From Mesorhizobium sp. (GTDB lineage: Bacteria; Pseudomonadota; Alphaproteobacteria; Rhizobiales; Rhizobiaceae), in contig SAJS01000025.1 of assembly GCA_004017535.1 (NCBI GenBank), positions 18,948 through 82,947 on the forward strand: a DNA stretch of 64,000 nt. Reading direction: 5' to 3'. Positions 9,220 through 17,521 of the stretch are shown in pieces. The first letter of the stretch is position 1, and the number at the start of each line of letters is the position of its first letter. The notes beneath the pieces were generated by a model, which saw only the letters and a list, made by a program, of their open reading frames with translations, was not told the DNA's origin and did no database searches. The position numbers and the translations under genes are program-made.

Positions 9220-10239
9220 ATGGCAGGAGAAGACGAGAAGGGACTGAGATTCCCGGTCCTGATCGGCGACATTGGCGGCACCAATGCGCGCTTCTCGATC
9301 GTTCTCGACGCCAATTCCGAAGCGACCGAGCCGCAGATCGTCCAGACGGCGAATTTCAAGACCATCGACGACGCGATCCAGGCGGCGGTGCTCGACCGCT
9401 CGTCCATCCAGCCGAACTCGGCGGTGCTGGCGATCGCCGGGCCGGTCGACGGCGACGAGATTCCCCTCACCAACTGCCCCTGGGTCGTGAAACCCCGGCA
9501 GATGATCGCCAATCTGGGCCTGAGCGAGGTGGTCGTGCTCAACGACTTCGAGGCGCAGGCGCTGGCCGTCGTGGCGCTCGGCGAAGAGCATATGGAAAAG
9601 ATCGGCGGCGGCACGCCGGAACCCAATGCGAGCCGCGTCGTGCTCGGCCCAGGAACCGGGCTGGGCGTCGCCGGGCTGATCTACGCGCTCGACCACTGGA
9701 TCCCGGTGCCGGGCGAGGGCGGGCATATGGATATCGGCCCGCGCACGCCGCGCGACTTCCAGGTGTTCCCGCATATCGACAAGCTGGAAGGCCGCATCTC
9801 CGGCGAGCAGATCCTGTGCGGGCGCGGGCTGGTCAATGTCTATCGCGCCGTGGCCAAGGCCGATGCCAAGCCGGCGCCCTTCACCACGCCGGCCGAGATC
9901 ACCGCGGCGGCGCTTGCGAAATCCGACCCGGTGGCCGAAGAGGCGCTGGAACTGTTCGTCACCTGCCTCGGCCGCACCGCGGGCGACCTGGCGCTGGTGT
10001 TCATGGGCCGGGGCGGTGTGTTCCTGACCGGCGGCATCGCGCAGAAGATCGTGCCGGCGCTGAAGGAAGGCAATTTCCGCGCCGCCTTCGAGGACAAGGC
10101 GCCGCACAGCGCGCTGATGCGCGAAATGCCGGTCTATGTCATCACCCATCCGCTGGCGGCGCTGCTTGGGCTTGCCGCCTACGCCAGGACGCCTTCGCTG
10201 TTCGGCGTCAACACGGCGGGGCGGCACTGGCGGGGCTGA
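9220..10239 (+). CDS. glk: Glucokinase
   Basis: Cytoplasmic glucokinase of the bacterial Glk (ROK-unrelated) family, 339 aa, phosphorylating glucose with ATP to enter the Entner-Doudoroff or pentose phosphate pathway. It has the phosphate motif [14 protein letters not shown] near the N-terminus, [37 protein letters not shown], the [10 protein letters not shown] loop and [13 protein letters not shown] 9220 was chosen because the frame upstream is the mepA region read out of frame. Length fits the alphaproteobacterial family. Confidence 0.93.
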   Translation: MAGEDEKGLRFPVLIGDIGGTNARFSIVLDANSEATEPQIVQTANFKTIDDAIQAAVLDRSSIQPNSAVLAIAGPVDGDEIPLTNCPWVVKPRQMIANLGLSEVVVLNDFEAQALAVVALGEEHMEKIGGGTPEPNASRVVLGPGTGLGVAGLIYALDHWIPVPGEGGHMDIGPRTPRDFQVFPHIDKLEGRISGEQILCGRGLVNVYRAVAKADAKPAPFTTPAEITAAALAKSDPVAEEALELFVTCLGRTAGDLALVFMGRGGVFLTGGIAQKIVPALKEGNFRAAFEDKAPHSALMREMPVYVITHPLAALLGLAAYARTPSLFGVNTAGRHWRG

Positions 10240-10327
10240 TCGCGCAAGGTTTCGGGCCGGCGATCGGCCGCCGCGACGAAGTTTCGCCATAGGCAAGCCG
10301 TAGCCGGGGCTATCCCTTTGTTTTGAC

Positions 10328-10373
10328 GCAATTCCGGACGGAAAACCGCTCACACTTTTCTTGGAATTGCTCT
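10328..10373. repeat. Rhizobial intergenic palindrome (AATTCC family), copy 1
   Basis: Inverted arms CGCAATTCC and GGAATTGCT flank GGACGGAAAACCGCTCACAC. The same element recurs at 23096-23218, 44521-44570 and 63811-63906. Confidence 0.8.
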
Positions 10374-10431
10374 AAGAGGATGCCGAAATGCGGCCCATCC
10401 TACACGCGGAAAACCACGAAGCGCCCCTGAT

Positions 10432-12303
10432 TTGACCGTTCAAACTTCCCTCAAACTGAAAGTCCAGCCCACCGAGGTCAGCGCGGTGCTGCGCCGCATC
10501 CTGGCCGAAAACGGCAAGGAATATCGCTGGACCTATGTCGTTGCCGTCGCCTGCCTGCTGATTGTTTCGGGCACCACCGCCTTCACGGCGTGGATCATGG
10601 CGCCGATGATCAACCAGATCTTCTACGACCGGCGCAGCGACATGATCGTCTGGATCTGCGCCGGTTTCATGGGCGCCTCCGTGCTGCGCGGCTTCGCCGG
10701 CTATGGCCAGGCGGTGGCGCTGGCCAGGATCGGCAACAATCTGGTCGCCCGCTACCAGAAGCGCAGCTTCGACCATCTGATGAAGCTCGGCGTCAACTTC
10801 TTCAACGAGACCCGTTCCGGCCGGCTGGCGGCTCAGGTGAATGAGAATGTCGGCGGCATCCGCGATCTCCTGTCGCTGACGCTGACCTCCATCAGCCGCG
10901 ACGCGGTCTCGCTCGTCGCCCTCGTCGGCGTGATGATCTACCAGGATCCGGTGCTGTCGCTGAGCTCGCTGCTGATCGGGCCGCCGCTGATCTGGGCCGT
11001 CGTGTACATCACCCGCCGCCTGCGCAAGATCAACCGGGAATCCGTGCTGATCAACTCGCGGCTGAACGGGTCCGTGCAGGAGGCCACGCAAGGCATCGCC
11101 ATCGTCAAGGCCTTCACCCTGGAGGACGAGCTGGCGCGCCGCATCGGCATCATGGCTGACACGGCCGAGCAGCGTAACAACAAGATCGCCCGCGTCGCGG
11201 AGCGGCTGTCGCCGATTTCCGAGATCCTGGGCGGCCTCGCCATCACCGCCGTTCTTGCCTATTCCGGCTATCGGGCGCTGGTGCTCGGGCAGCCGCCGGG
11301 CGCGGTGTTTTCCTTCATCACCGCGCTGATCCTGGCCTACGACCCGGCGCGGCGCCTGGCGCGCACGCAGGTCGGCATGGAACGCGCCCTGGTCAATGCG
11401 CGCATGATCTACGAGCTGCTCGACCTCGAGCCGAAGCAGGGCGACGCGCCCGATGCGGTCGAGGCGAAGGTCACCACCGGCGAGGTGCGCTTCTACAATG
11501 TGACCTTCGGCTACAACGCCTACACCCCGGTGCTGCGGGACCTGAGCTTCACCGCCGCGGCCGGCAAGGTGACGGCCATCGTCGGCGCTTCGGGCGCCGG
11601 CAAGTCGACGCTTGTGGCGCTGCTGCAGCGCTTCTACGACGTCGACAAGGGCTCGATCGAGGTCGACGGTCAGGACATCGCCAAGGTGACCAAGCATTCG
11701 CTGCGCCAATCGATCGCCTATGTGGCGCAGGCGCCCTATCTGTTCGACGGTACGATCCGCGACAACATCCGCTTCGGCCGGCTGTCGGCCACCGATGCCG
11801 AGATCGAGCAGGCGGCGAAACTGGCGGCGGCCGACGAGTTCATCCGCCAGCAGCCGCAAGGCTACGACACGCCGGTCGGCGAGGGCGGCTCGACGCTGTC
11901 CGGCGGCCAGCGCCAGCGCGTTTCGATCGCGCGCGCCATCGTGCGCCAGGCGCCGATCCTCCTGCTCGACGAGGCGACCTCGGCGCTCGACAACGAGGCG
12001 GAAGCGCGCGTTCAGGAGGCGCTGACCCATGTCATGGAAGGCCGCACGACGATCGTGATCGCGCACCGGCTTTCGACGGTGGTCAATGCCGACCATATCA
12101 TCGTGCTGGAAGAGGGCAGGTTGGTCGAGGAAGGCACGCATGCGACGCTGATGGCCGACCCGCACGGCATCTATGCCCGTTTCCATCGAATCCAGGGCAA
12201 GAAAGGCCTGGGGCTTGTCGACGACGCCAAGGCAAGCCAGACTTCGGGCCAAACTCCGGCGCCGCGCAGCCGCGCCAGGAAAACCGTCAGGAGAAGCGCA
12301 TGA
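10432..12303 (+). CDS. ABC exporter, fused permease-ATPase (MsbA/lipid-exporter-like)
   Basis: Half-transporter of 623 aa with an N-terminal six-helix ABC membrane domain and a C-terminal ATPase. Walker A is [14 protein letters not shown], the signature [16 protein letters not shown], Walker [13 protein letters not shown], and the switch region [10 protein letters not shown]. It probably homodimerises and exports a lipid or hydrophobic compound; substrate is not shown. No ATG lies between the upstream region and the first membrane helix, so the start is set at TTG 10432 ([15 protein letters not shown]), with only a weak ribosome-binding site; this start is uncertain. It overlaps dapB by 4 nt. 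Confidence 0.87.
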   Translation: MTVQTSLKLKVQPTEVSAVLRRILAENGKEYRWTYVVAVACLLIVSGTTAFTAWIMAPMINQIFYDRRSDMIVWICAGFMGASVLRGFAGYGQAVALARIGNNLVARYQKRSFDHLMKLGVNFFNETRSGRLAAQVNENVGGIRDLLSLTLTSISRDAVSLVALVGVMIYQDPVLSLSSLLIGPPLIWAVVYITRRLRKINRESVLINSRLNGSVQEATQGIAIVKAFTLEDELARRIGIMADTAEQRNNKIARVAERLSPISEILGGLAITAVLAYSGYRALVLGQPPGAVFSFITALILAYDPARRLARTQVGMERALVNARMIYELLDLEPKQGDAPDAVEAKVTTGEVRFYNVTFGYNAYTPVLRDLSFTAAAGKVTAIVGASGAGKSTLVALLQRFYDVDKGSIEVDGQDIAKVTKHSLRQSIAYVAQAPYLFDGTIRDNIRFGRLSATDAEIEQAAKLAAADEFIRQQPQGYDTPVGEGGSTLSGGQRQRVSIARAIVRQAPILLLDEATSALDNEAEARVQEALTHVMEGRTTIVIAHRLSTVVNADHIIVLEEGRLVEEGTHATLMADPHGIYARFHRIQGKKGLGLVDDAKASQTSGQTPAPRSRARKTVRRSA

Positions 12304-13121
12304 GTGAAGCCGGCGATATGGGCCTGGTCGTGGTGGGCGCCGCCGGCCGCATGGGCCAGACGCTGATCCGCGCCATCCACAGCATGCCCGGCGCGCGCGT
12401 CGCCGCCGCGATCGAGCGGCCGGATTCCCCCCATCTCGGCAAGGACGCCGGCGAGCTTGCCGGCATCGGCATCATCAAAGTGCCGATCGTCGACGATCCG
12501 CTGCCGGCCTTCGCCAAGGCCGACGGCGTGCTCGATTTCACCGCGCCGGCGGCAAGCGTCGAATTCGCCGGCTATGCCGCGCAGGCGCGCATCGTCCATG
12601 TCATCGGCACCACCGGCTGCTCGGCCGACGACAATGCCAGCATCGCCGCCGCCGCGCGGCATGCGACGATCGTCAAATCCGGCAATATGAGCCTCGGCGT
12701 CAATCTTCTGGCGGTGCTGGTCGAGCAGGCCGCGAAGGCGCTCGACCCGGAGGATTTCGACATCGAGATCCTGGAAATGCATCACCGGCACAAGGTCGAC
12801 GCGCCGTCCGGGACGGCGCTGCTGCTCGGCGAGGCGGCGGCCAAAGGGCGCGGCATCGATCTCGCCGGCAACAGCGTGCGGGTGCGCGACGGCCATACCG
12901 GCGTGCGCAAGGCAGGCTCGATCGGCTTCGCCGCGCTGCGCGGCGGCTCCGTGGTCGGCGACCACAGCGTGATCCTTGCCGGCACCGGCGAGCGCATCAC
13001 ACTGTCCCACCATGCCGAGGACCGGGCGATCTTCGCCCGCGGCGCGGTCAAGGCGGCGCTCTGGGCGCGCGGCAAGAAGCCCGGACTTTATTCAATGCGA
13101 GACGTGCTCGGCCTGAGCTGA
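12300..13121 (+). CDS. dapB: 4-hydroxy-tetrahydrodipicolinate reductase
   Basis: NAD(P)H-dependent enzyme (273 aa) of the diaminopimelate/lysine pathway. It has an N-terminal dinucleotide-binding motif ([14 protein letters not shown]), [11 protein letters not shown], and the signature [16 protein letters not shown] with the catalytic His and Lys. Length fits the family. The ATG overlaps the ABC exporter stop (ATGA), and gpmA follows after 34 nt, an order seen in other rhizobia. Confidence 0.95.
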   Translation: MSEAGDMGLVVVGAAGRMGQTLIRAIHSMPGARVAAAIERPDSPHLGKDAGELAGIGIIKVPIVDDPLPAFAKADGVLDFTAPAASVEFAGYAAQARIVHVIGTTGCSADDNASIAAAARHATIVKSGNMSLGVNLLAVLVEQAAKALDPEDFDIEILEMHHRHKVDAPSGTALLLGEAAAKGRGIDLAGNSVRVRDGHTGVRKAGSIGFAALRGGSVVGDHSVILAGTGERITLSHHAEDRAIFARGAVKAALWARGKKPGLYSMRDVLGLS

Positions 13122-13155
13122 GGCGTCTCTTCCGTAAAATTCCAAAGGAGCAAAC

Positions 13156-13776
13156 ATGTCGGGAACTCTCGTGCTCGTGCGCCACGGCCAGAGCGAATGG
13201 AACCTGAAGAACCTGTTCACCGGCTGGCGTGATGTCGGCCTGACCGAGCAGGGCACCGCCGAGGCGTTGGCCGCCGGCGAAAAGCTCAAGGCGCGCGGCC
13301 TGAAATTCGACATCGCCTACACCTCGGCGCTGCAGCGGGCGCAGAAGACCTGCCAGCTCATCCTCGACGTGGTCGGCCAGGGCGATCTGAAGACCATCCG
13401 CGACCAGGCGCTCAATGAGCGCGACTATGGCGACCTCTCCGGCCTCAACAAGGATGACGCGCGCAAGAAATGGGGCGAGGAGCAGGTGCATATCTGGCGC
13501 CGCTCCTACGACATCGCGCCGCCCGGCGGCGAAAGCCTGAAGGACACCGGCGCGCGCGTGTGGCCCTATTACCTGCACGAGGTGCAGCCGCATGTGCTGC
13601 GCGGCGAGACCGTGCTGGTCGCCGCGCACGGCAATTCGCTGCGCGCGCTGATCATGGCGCTGGACGGCAAGTCGGGCGAGGAAATCGTCAAGCTCGAGCT
13701 CGGCACCGGCGTGCCGGTGATCTACAAGCTCAACGCGGATTCCACCGTGGCGAAGAAAGAAGTGCTGGAGGGGTGA
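13156..13776 (+). CDS. gpmA: 2,3-bisphosphoglycerate-dependent phosphoglycerate mutase
   Basis: Glycolytic/gluconeogenic enzyme (206 aa) interconverting 3- and 2-phosphoglycerate. The phosphohistidine motif [10 protein letters not shown] is at residues 7-16, [10 protein letters not shown] follows, and [10 protein letters not shown] provides the second catalytic histidine. It belongs to the shorter alphaproteobacterial form, about 40 residues less than the E. coli enzyme. A ribosome-binding site (AAAGGAG) precedes ATG 13156. Confidence 0.93.
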   Translation: MSGTLVLVRHGQSEWNLKNLFTGWRDVGLTEQGTAEALAAGEKLKARGLKFDIAYTSALQRAQKTCQLILDVVGQGDLKTIRDQALNERDYGDLSGLNKDDARKKWGEEQVHIWRRSYDIAPPGGESLKDTGARVWPYYLHEVQPHVLRGETVLVAAHGNSLRALIMALDGKSGEEIVKLELGTGVPVIYKLNADSTVAKKEVLEG

Positions 13777-13786
13777 GGCGCAGCTT

Positions 13787-13973
13787 CCTTCTCCCCGTCA
13801 CTATACGGGGAGAAGGTGCCCGAAGGGCGGATGAGGGGCAACTCCGGCTTCGGCGACTAACTCCTCCGTGCTCCAAGTGGAGCCGGAACCCCACCCGATC
13901 AGCGTCGGCGCCGCCCCTCACCTGCCTGCCGGCATCCTCTCCCCGTATAGTGACGGGGAGAGGGAAGCTCCCG
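13787..13973. repeat. Paired inverted intergenic repeat after gpmA
   Basis: A hairpin built on CTCCCCGTCACTATACGGGG and a second inverted copy near the right end flank GGATGAGGGG and its complement. It belongs to the CTTCTCCCC...GGATGAGGGG family found in many gaps here. The rest of the 13777-14048 gap has no gene. Confidence 0.7.
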
Positions 13974-14048
13974 CCGCCGGTTTCGCCAATCGCTGGCGTC
14001 GCAGGAAGGGCAATGACGGGCAGCGCCAGTGCCGACGAAAAAAGCGCG

Positions 14049-14077
14049 TTGACACATATCGTTTGCCCGCTTACATG
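14049..14077 (+). promoter_or_regulatory. Sigma-70-type promoter of tRNA-Leu
   Basis: A perfect -35 box TTGACA (14049-14054), a 17-nt spacer and a -10-like TACATG (14072-14077) end 11 nt before the tRNA. Confidence 0.65.
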
Positions 14078-14088
14078 AGCGCCCACCA

Positions 14089-14173
14089 GCCCAGATGGCG
14101 GAATTGGTAGACGCGCACGGTTCAGGTCCGTGTTCCGCAAGGAGTGGAGGTTCGAGTCCTCTTCTGGGCACCA
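14089..14173 (+). tRNA. tRNA-Leu (anticodon CAG)
   Basis: The 5' acceptor arm GCCCAGA pairs with TCTGGGC (14163-14169), followed by A and an encoded CCA. The anticodon stem-loop GCACGG-TTCAGGT-CCGTGT carries CAG, which reads CUG Leu codons. A long variable arm follows, as expected for tRNA-Leu, and the T loop reads TTCGAGTCC. Its 3' end is the left boundary of a genomic island. Confidence 0.96.
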
Positions 14174-14198
14174 TCTCATCCCGACTGCCAACGGGATC
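14157..14198 (+). repeat. Left attachment-site repeat (attL-like)
   Basis: It starts TCCTCTTCTGGGCACCATCT within the T-arm/acceptor of tRNA-Leu and continues past the CCA. It pairs as a direct repeat with 17164-17205. Confidence 0.78.
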
Positions 14199-14275
14199 AA
14201 GAAGATAAGCGTTTTCAATTATTGCGCTCGCCCTTGTATCGGGCCTCAATTTGTGACGCCAAATTCGTTGTGCCG

Positions 14276-16000
14276 TTATCTTGGGCCGTTCCAACTCCTG
14301 ATCGCATCACAGAGGCCGGCCAGCATTGGCGCCAAATCAAGGTGCCCGCTCAAGTCTTCACTCGTAGCAAGCTCCGCCACGCGATGCGCTAGTGCTATCT
14401 TGTCTCCGTTAAATTCGCCCAGCTCCGGCGACTCCAATACCGACTCATACTGGCCCACGGCTGCGTTGCTGGCCAGTCGCGCTAGCAGAGGCGGAGAGAT
14501 GTAGTTTTCGACCTCCCGGCCGTCCGTGACCCAAACATACCCGCCCATACCCAAAAGCTCACTCTTCAATCGGGTCTTGGTTTCGTTTAAGTTCATGCGA
14601 GGCTTGCGGGCTGGCTTCCCATCTCTAGCCGGCTTTCCGAGGTGTCTATCACTGTCCATTAACAGGGCGGCATTGCGATTGAGGGAGAGCAGCGAGATTA
14701 GCTTGCTGGCTTCCTCGCGCGGAGCCATCGCATTCAGGTGAGAAAGTAGCTTTCCCCCGTAGAACATGATCGAATAGTGGACGCCTTCTTTCAGGGTGTT
14801 GTTGTTAGAGGACAGCTCGATCCATTTGTTCAGGTAGATGCGATCCGAAGGCCCCTCGACCCAGATAACGCCATTCGCTTGAAGGATATCGGACGCCCGG
14901 ATATCCAGATCGTCGAGTATGTCGCGGCTACCAGTGTAGCCAATGGCCACGTGCGCCGAAGCGGAAACGCCATCGTGCTTAACATGAATGATTTGGCTGT
15001 CGTTCCGTTTGGTTGACCAATCGATGCCGGCCGGCGAATGGGTGGCAATTATCAGGGTAAAGCCACGTTCCTCTCTACGCTCAGCAAGGAAATTTAATAA
15101 GCGCCTGAGAAGCGCGGGGTGAAGGTTATTCTCCGGCTCTTCGACGCAAAGGACTACTTTGTCCCAGGCTATCTTTTCAGTTTCTGGCATCAGCCGCAGC
15201 GTGGATAGGATAATGAAGACTGACTTCAGGCTGCTGCCCGATTCCGAAAGACGGATGTCGCCTTTGCTCTCTTCGCGTAAGAATATCTCCCATACCCCGC
15301 CGCGGTTTTCCCGGCAGATTACCGCCGTAAAGAGACTATCTCCTCGGTAGATCTCATTCAGATCGCGTAGCAATCCGATCTCCACCTCTGCTCGCGGAAG
15401 ATCGTCCCTGTTGATAAAAGCCCTCACTAGGTTAGTCACGCCGCGACCACTCGGTGTGATTCCTATTTCGTTGTCTCTGGGCTCGGGCTGCACGTCTCGT
15501 TCCGCGGCCACGCGCAACAGTCGCGTTCCATCGAAAAGTGGCGGTAACTGCTGCGCTAAGGATTTACGAAATTGCTCGGGAATCGAGCGAAGCCCCGCGT
15601 GGCTCGCTGGTAGGTCGGCAAACTCAACGTTCCAGTTCGGGCCAAAGGCGAGTATGGCATTTGCCCCGACAAACTGCCTCCCGTAAACCCAATGATTACC
15701 GTCTATCAGTCCTCCTCCGGAAATGCTTTCTTGAAAGACTCTGCGAAGCGACGCCTCATCTATTACATGCTTGAGGTAGGCCGTGAAAGGTCTGCCGCTT
15801 ACGTTGTGTTTAGTGTGGTCGTATGTCTGCCCTGCGGAAGCGAACAAGCCGACCAAATCTATGAGGGATGACTTCCCTGAGTTGTTTCTGCCAATTACGA
15901 TATTGATAGGCTGGAAGCCCAGCATTGGGAACATATCCTCGCCGAAGCTCTTGAAGTTTTTGGCAGATATGCTGATCCCTCGTAATGGATGATTCGCCAT
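14276..16000 (-). CDS. OLD-like ATP-dependent endonuclease (AAA/ABC-type ATPase plus TOPRIM)
   Basis: Protein of 574 aa from ATG 16000 (MANHPLRGISIS); in-frame upstream starts at 16024, 16045 and TTG 16060 are possible. The N-terminal ATPase has FKSF, Walker A GRNNSGKSS (37-45), signature-like LSESGSSLKSV, Walker B VVLCVEEPENNLHP and a switch-type IIATHSPAG. The C-terminal half carries TOPRIM-like acids: WVEGPSDRIYL, LLMDSDRH and REVENYI. This is the OLD family layout, related to Gabija GajA and P2 Old, which act in phage defence or on foreign DNA. No GajB-type helicase is next to it. It is the main cargo of the tRNA-Leu island. Defence function is inferred. Confidence 0.8.
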   Translation of the reverse strand: MANHPLRGISISAKNFKSFGEDMFPMLGFQPINIVIGRNNSGKSSLIDLVGLFASAGQTYDHTKHNVSGRPFTAYLKHVIDEASLRRVFQESISGGGLIDGNHWVYGRQFVGANAILAFGPNWNVEFADLPASHAGLRSIPEQFRKSLAQQLPPLFDGTRLLRVAAERDVQPEPRDNEIGITPSGRGVTNLVRAFINRDDLPRAEVEIGLLRDLNEIYRGDSLFTAVICRENRGGVWEIFLREESKGDIRLSESGSSLKSVFIILSTLRLMPETEKIAWDKVVLCVEEPENNLHPALLRRLLNFLAERREERGFTLIIATHSPAGIDWSTKRNDSQIIHVKHDGVSASAHVAIGYTGSRDILDDLDIRASDILQANGVIWVEGPSDRIYLNKWIELSSNNNTLKEGVHYSIMFYGGKLLSHLNAMAPREEASKLISLLSLNRNAALLMDSDRHLGKPARDGKPARKPRMNLNETKTRLKSELLGMGGYVWVTDGREVENYISPPLLARLASNAAVGQYESVLESPELGEFNGDKIALAHRVAELATSEDLSGHLDLAPMLAGLCDAIRSWNGPR

Positions 16001-16091
16001 ATGCCATTCCCCGCTGGCTCGCATCGGGAGAGTCCTAACCTTCATGACTTTGCCGTTCAATGTCTTTCCGGTAAGGCAAGAAGGACCGCGA

Positions 16092-16102
16092 GGGGGGGGG
16101 GG
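16092..16102. repeat. G11 homopolymer tract between the two island genes
   Basis: Eleven consecutive G on the plus strand (C on the coding strand) lie 34 nt after the stop of the upstream gene and before the possible starts of the OLD-like gene. Such tracts slip readily. Confidence 0.7.
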
Positions 16103-16135
16103 AACCTCGCCGCCCCTCAGATAATCGGCCCGAGC

Positions 16136-16857
16136 CTAGCCGCCGGTGCCCGCCGCTCGTGGAGGGGCGAGAGGGTGCCGCTGGTCCAGCGCCGCGTAGA
16201 CTCGCAGAAGGGCCACGCGGTATTGGTCGGGCGAGGTGAATAGCAGGCCCTCACGCCATAGCCTGAGGGATGCATCCACAGCTTCCGCCCGTGTTGCCTT
16301 CCCTGTGGATCGTTCATTCTCACGACCCAGCTGGGCGACGACCTCGCGCTCTGTGGTGGGCCTAATGTTGGCCCGCGTGTGGTTGTGGTAGTCGTGCGGG
16401 TCCGCCAGCCGGGCGTCTTGGTAAGCGCTGACCCCCCAATATACCGGTCCACATTCACCGTCCTGGCGAACCCGTCGATACGAATGTAAGGATAGTAGTA
16501 TCCACTGGGTTTGCCGGGTTTGCCGACCTTGCTTTTGTAGACGCCAAGCCGCCCTCCGTAGAGGATATGGGCTTGGAGCAGCCAGACGGCTTCCTGGTCA
16601 AACCAATACTCGGTTGATGGCGCTTCGCCTTCCGGGTGGCCCGTCGGCTTTGGTAGTTTCAGGACGATCTTTGTGGGGTCCCTCGGATGTTGCCATGCGT
16701 CCGCGACACCGATCTCCCACCGGTGAAGATCGGAGGCGGAGACCCCCGTAAGGAGCTTGGCGGGGTCTCCCAGTTCCCCGCGTTGCACTTGGGTAAGCCA
16801 TGCCAGTCGGTCGGCCTGGATTGTTTCGCTAGGGAGGGTGACGTTTCGGTGATTCAA
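16136..16857 (-). pseudogene. Island gene of unknown function, frameshifted in a G6 tract
   Basis: From ATG 16857 (MNHRNVTLPSETIQADRLAW) the frame codes plausibly for 140 residues up to GYYYPYIRIDGFARTVN and DRYIGG. At the six-base G tract (16432-16437 as C on the plus strand) the coding signal moves to another frame, which reads on as AYQDARLADPHDYHNHTRA and later YRVALLRVYAALDQRHP to TAG 16136. Continuing in the original frame gives a low-complexity TTTTTT/Pro-rich tail. One extra G would restore about 239 aa. I do not recognise the family. It lies directly upstream of the OLD-like gene and may be its partner. Confidence 0.6.
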
Positions 16858-17163
16858 AGGATTGTCTCCTATCTATGGGTTACGGGCTGGCGGTGCAGTC
16901 GCAGGGTCGCATTCCCCCTCGTGGATTAAGTGGTGCTCTCCGGGGAGGAACTGCGCGGCGAGGTTCAAACGACAGAAAGGCCTCGGCGATGGCGCGGCTG
17001 TTTCACCTTCGTAAGTGGGTGGTATTGCCGAAAGGGAACTTGGCGTGTCCCTTTCTAAAATAGGGGGTATTTGCCTGAATGCGTCACAGGCCTGTGTTAC
17101 AAGAGCTTGCTCTGGCGACGGTTTTTCTTTAGAAATCAACGAAGAAGCGGCTTTCGAGCGCAA
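16858..17163. other. Right part of the island, no gene supported
   Basis: Only overlapping short open frames without coding character are seen on either strand. It probably holds the promoter for the island genes reading leftward; no convincing -35/-10 was found. Confidence 0.4.
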
Positions 17164-17205
17164 TCCTCTTCAGGGCACCATCTCATCCCGACTACCAACG
17201 GGGTC
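17164..17205 (+). repeat. Right attachment-site repeat (attR-like)
   Basis: It starts TCCTCTTCAGGGCACCATCT and matches 14157-14198 at 39 of 42 positions. Confidence 0.75.
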
Positions 17206-17241
17206 GGCCTTATCCGCCAGCGCTCAAGATTAGCCTTTGAC

Positions 17242-17432
17242 CTCGGAACTTCGTTATCCCAGGGCGGAGCAGGAGCGAAGCTCCGTCGCGGAGACCCTAG
17301 GATCCATACCGTGAGGTCGAGGCGTTGCGGCGCTCCAGAATTCTGCTCTGCTGCGTTCTCCGACAAAGGTCACGGCATGGATCCTCGTGTCTGCGCCGTC
17401 GCTCCGTTCCTTGCTCCGCCCGTGGATGACGA
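17242..17432. repeat. Long palindromic intergenic repeat (GGCGGAGCA family)
   Basis: Ends carry inverted CAGGGCGGAGCAGGAGCGAA and TTGCTCCGCCC, with inner copies of ACCCTAGGATCCATACCG and CACGGCATGGATCC. Relatives lie at 27655-27855, 38530-38586 and 53555-53745. Confidence 0.65.
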
Positions 17433-17521
17433 AGGCGTGTAAGCCATCAGCCACCTGCCCTTCCGGCCAGTCCTTCAACAAACCGCTTCAAACCCGCCGC
17501 CGTGGGCGCTACGGTCGCGCC

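Larger units (their letters stand above)
14157..17205. mobile_element. 3-kb genomic island in the 3' end of tRNA-Leu
   Basis: The last 17 nt of the tRNA plus 25 nt of downstream sequence (14157-14198) recur as a direct repeat at 17164-17205 with 3 mismatches in 42. The segment between carries genes on the minus strand only, an OLD-like ATPase/nuclease gene and a frameshifted gene of unknown function, with AT-richer and less G/C-biased codon use than the flanks. No integrase, recombinase or transposase is visible, so it is a remnant or depends on a helper integrase. The direct repeats are the main evidence; excision is untested. Confidence 0.75.

Noticed and set aside
10372-12252. Long open frame antisense to the ABC exporter
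   Set aside because: High GC makes long antisense frames common; the plus-strand frame has full ABC motifs and the antisense one is low-complexity His/Arg/Gln-rich with no motif.
13787-13973. CRISPR array or phage repeats in the gap after gpmA
   Set aside because: Only one inverted pair of the dispersed rhizobial repeat; no regular spacers. No CRISPR array was seen anywhere in the window.
14276-16060. Naming the OLD-like gene gajA (Gabija)
   Set aside because: No GajB-type UvrD-like helicase is adjacent and the neighbour is an unknown frameshifted gene; only the OLD family is supported.
16432-16437. Programmed frameshift at the G6 tract
   Set aside because: No slippery-site plus stem arrangement was evident; decay, phase variation or a sequencing error is simpler.
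16873-17163. 96-codon minus-strand frame at the right end of the island
   Set aside because: Pro/Ser-rich, no ribosome-binding site, extends up to the attachment repeat; overlapping plus-strand frame is no better.
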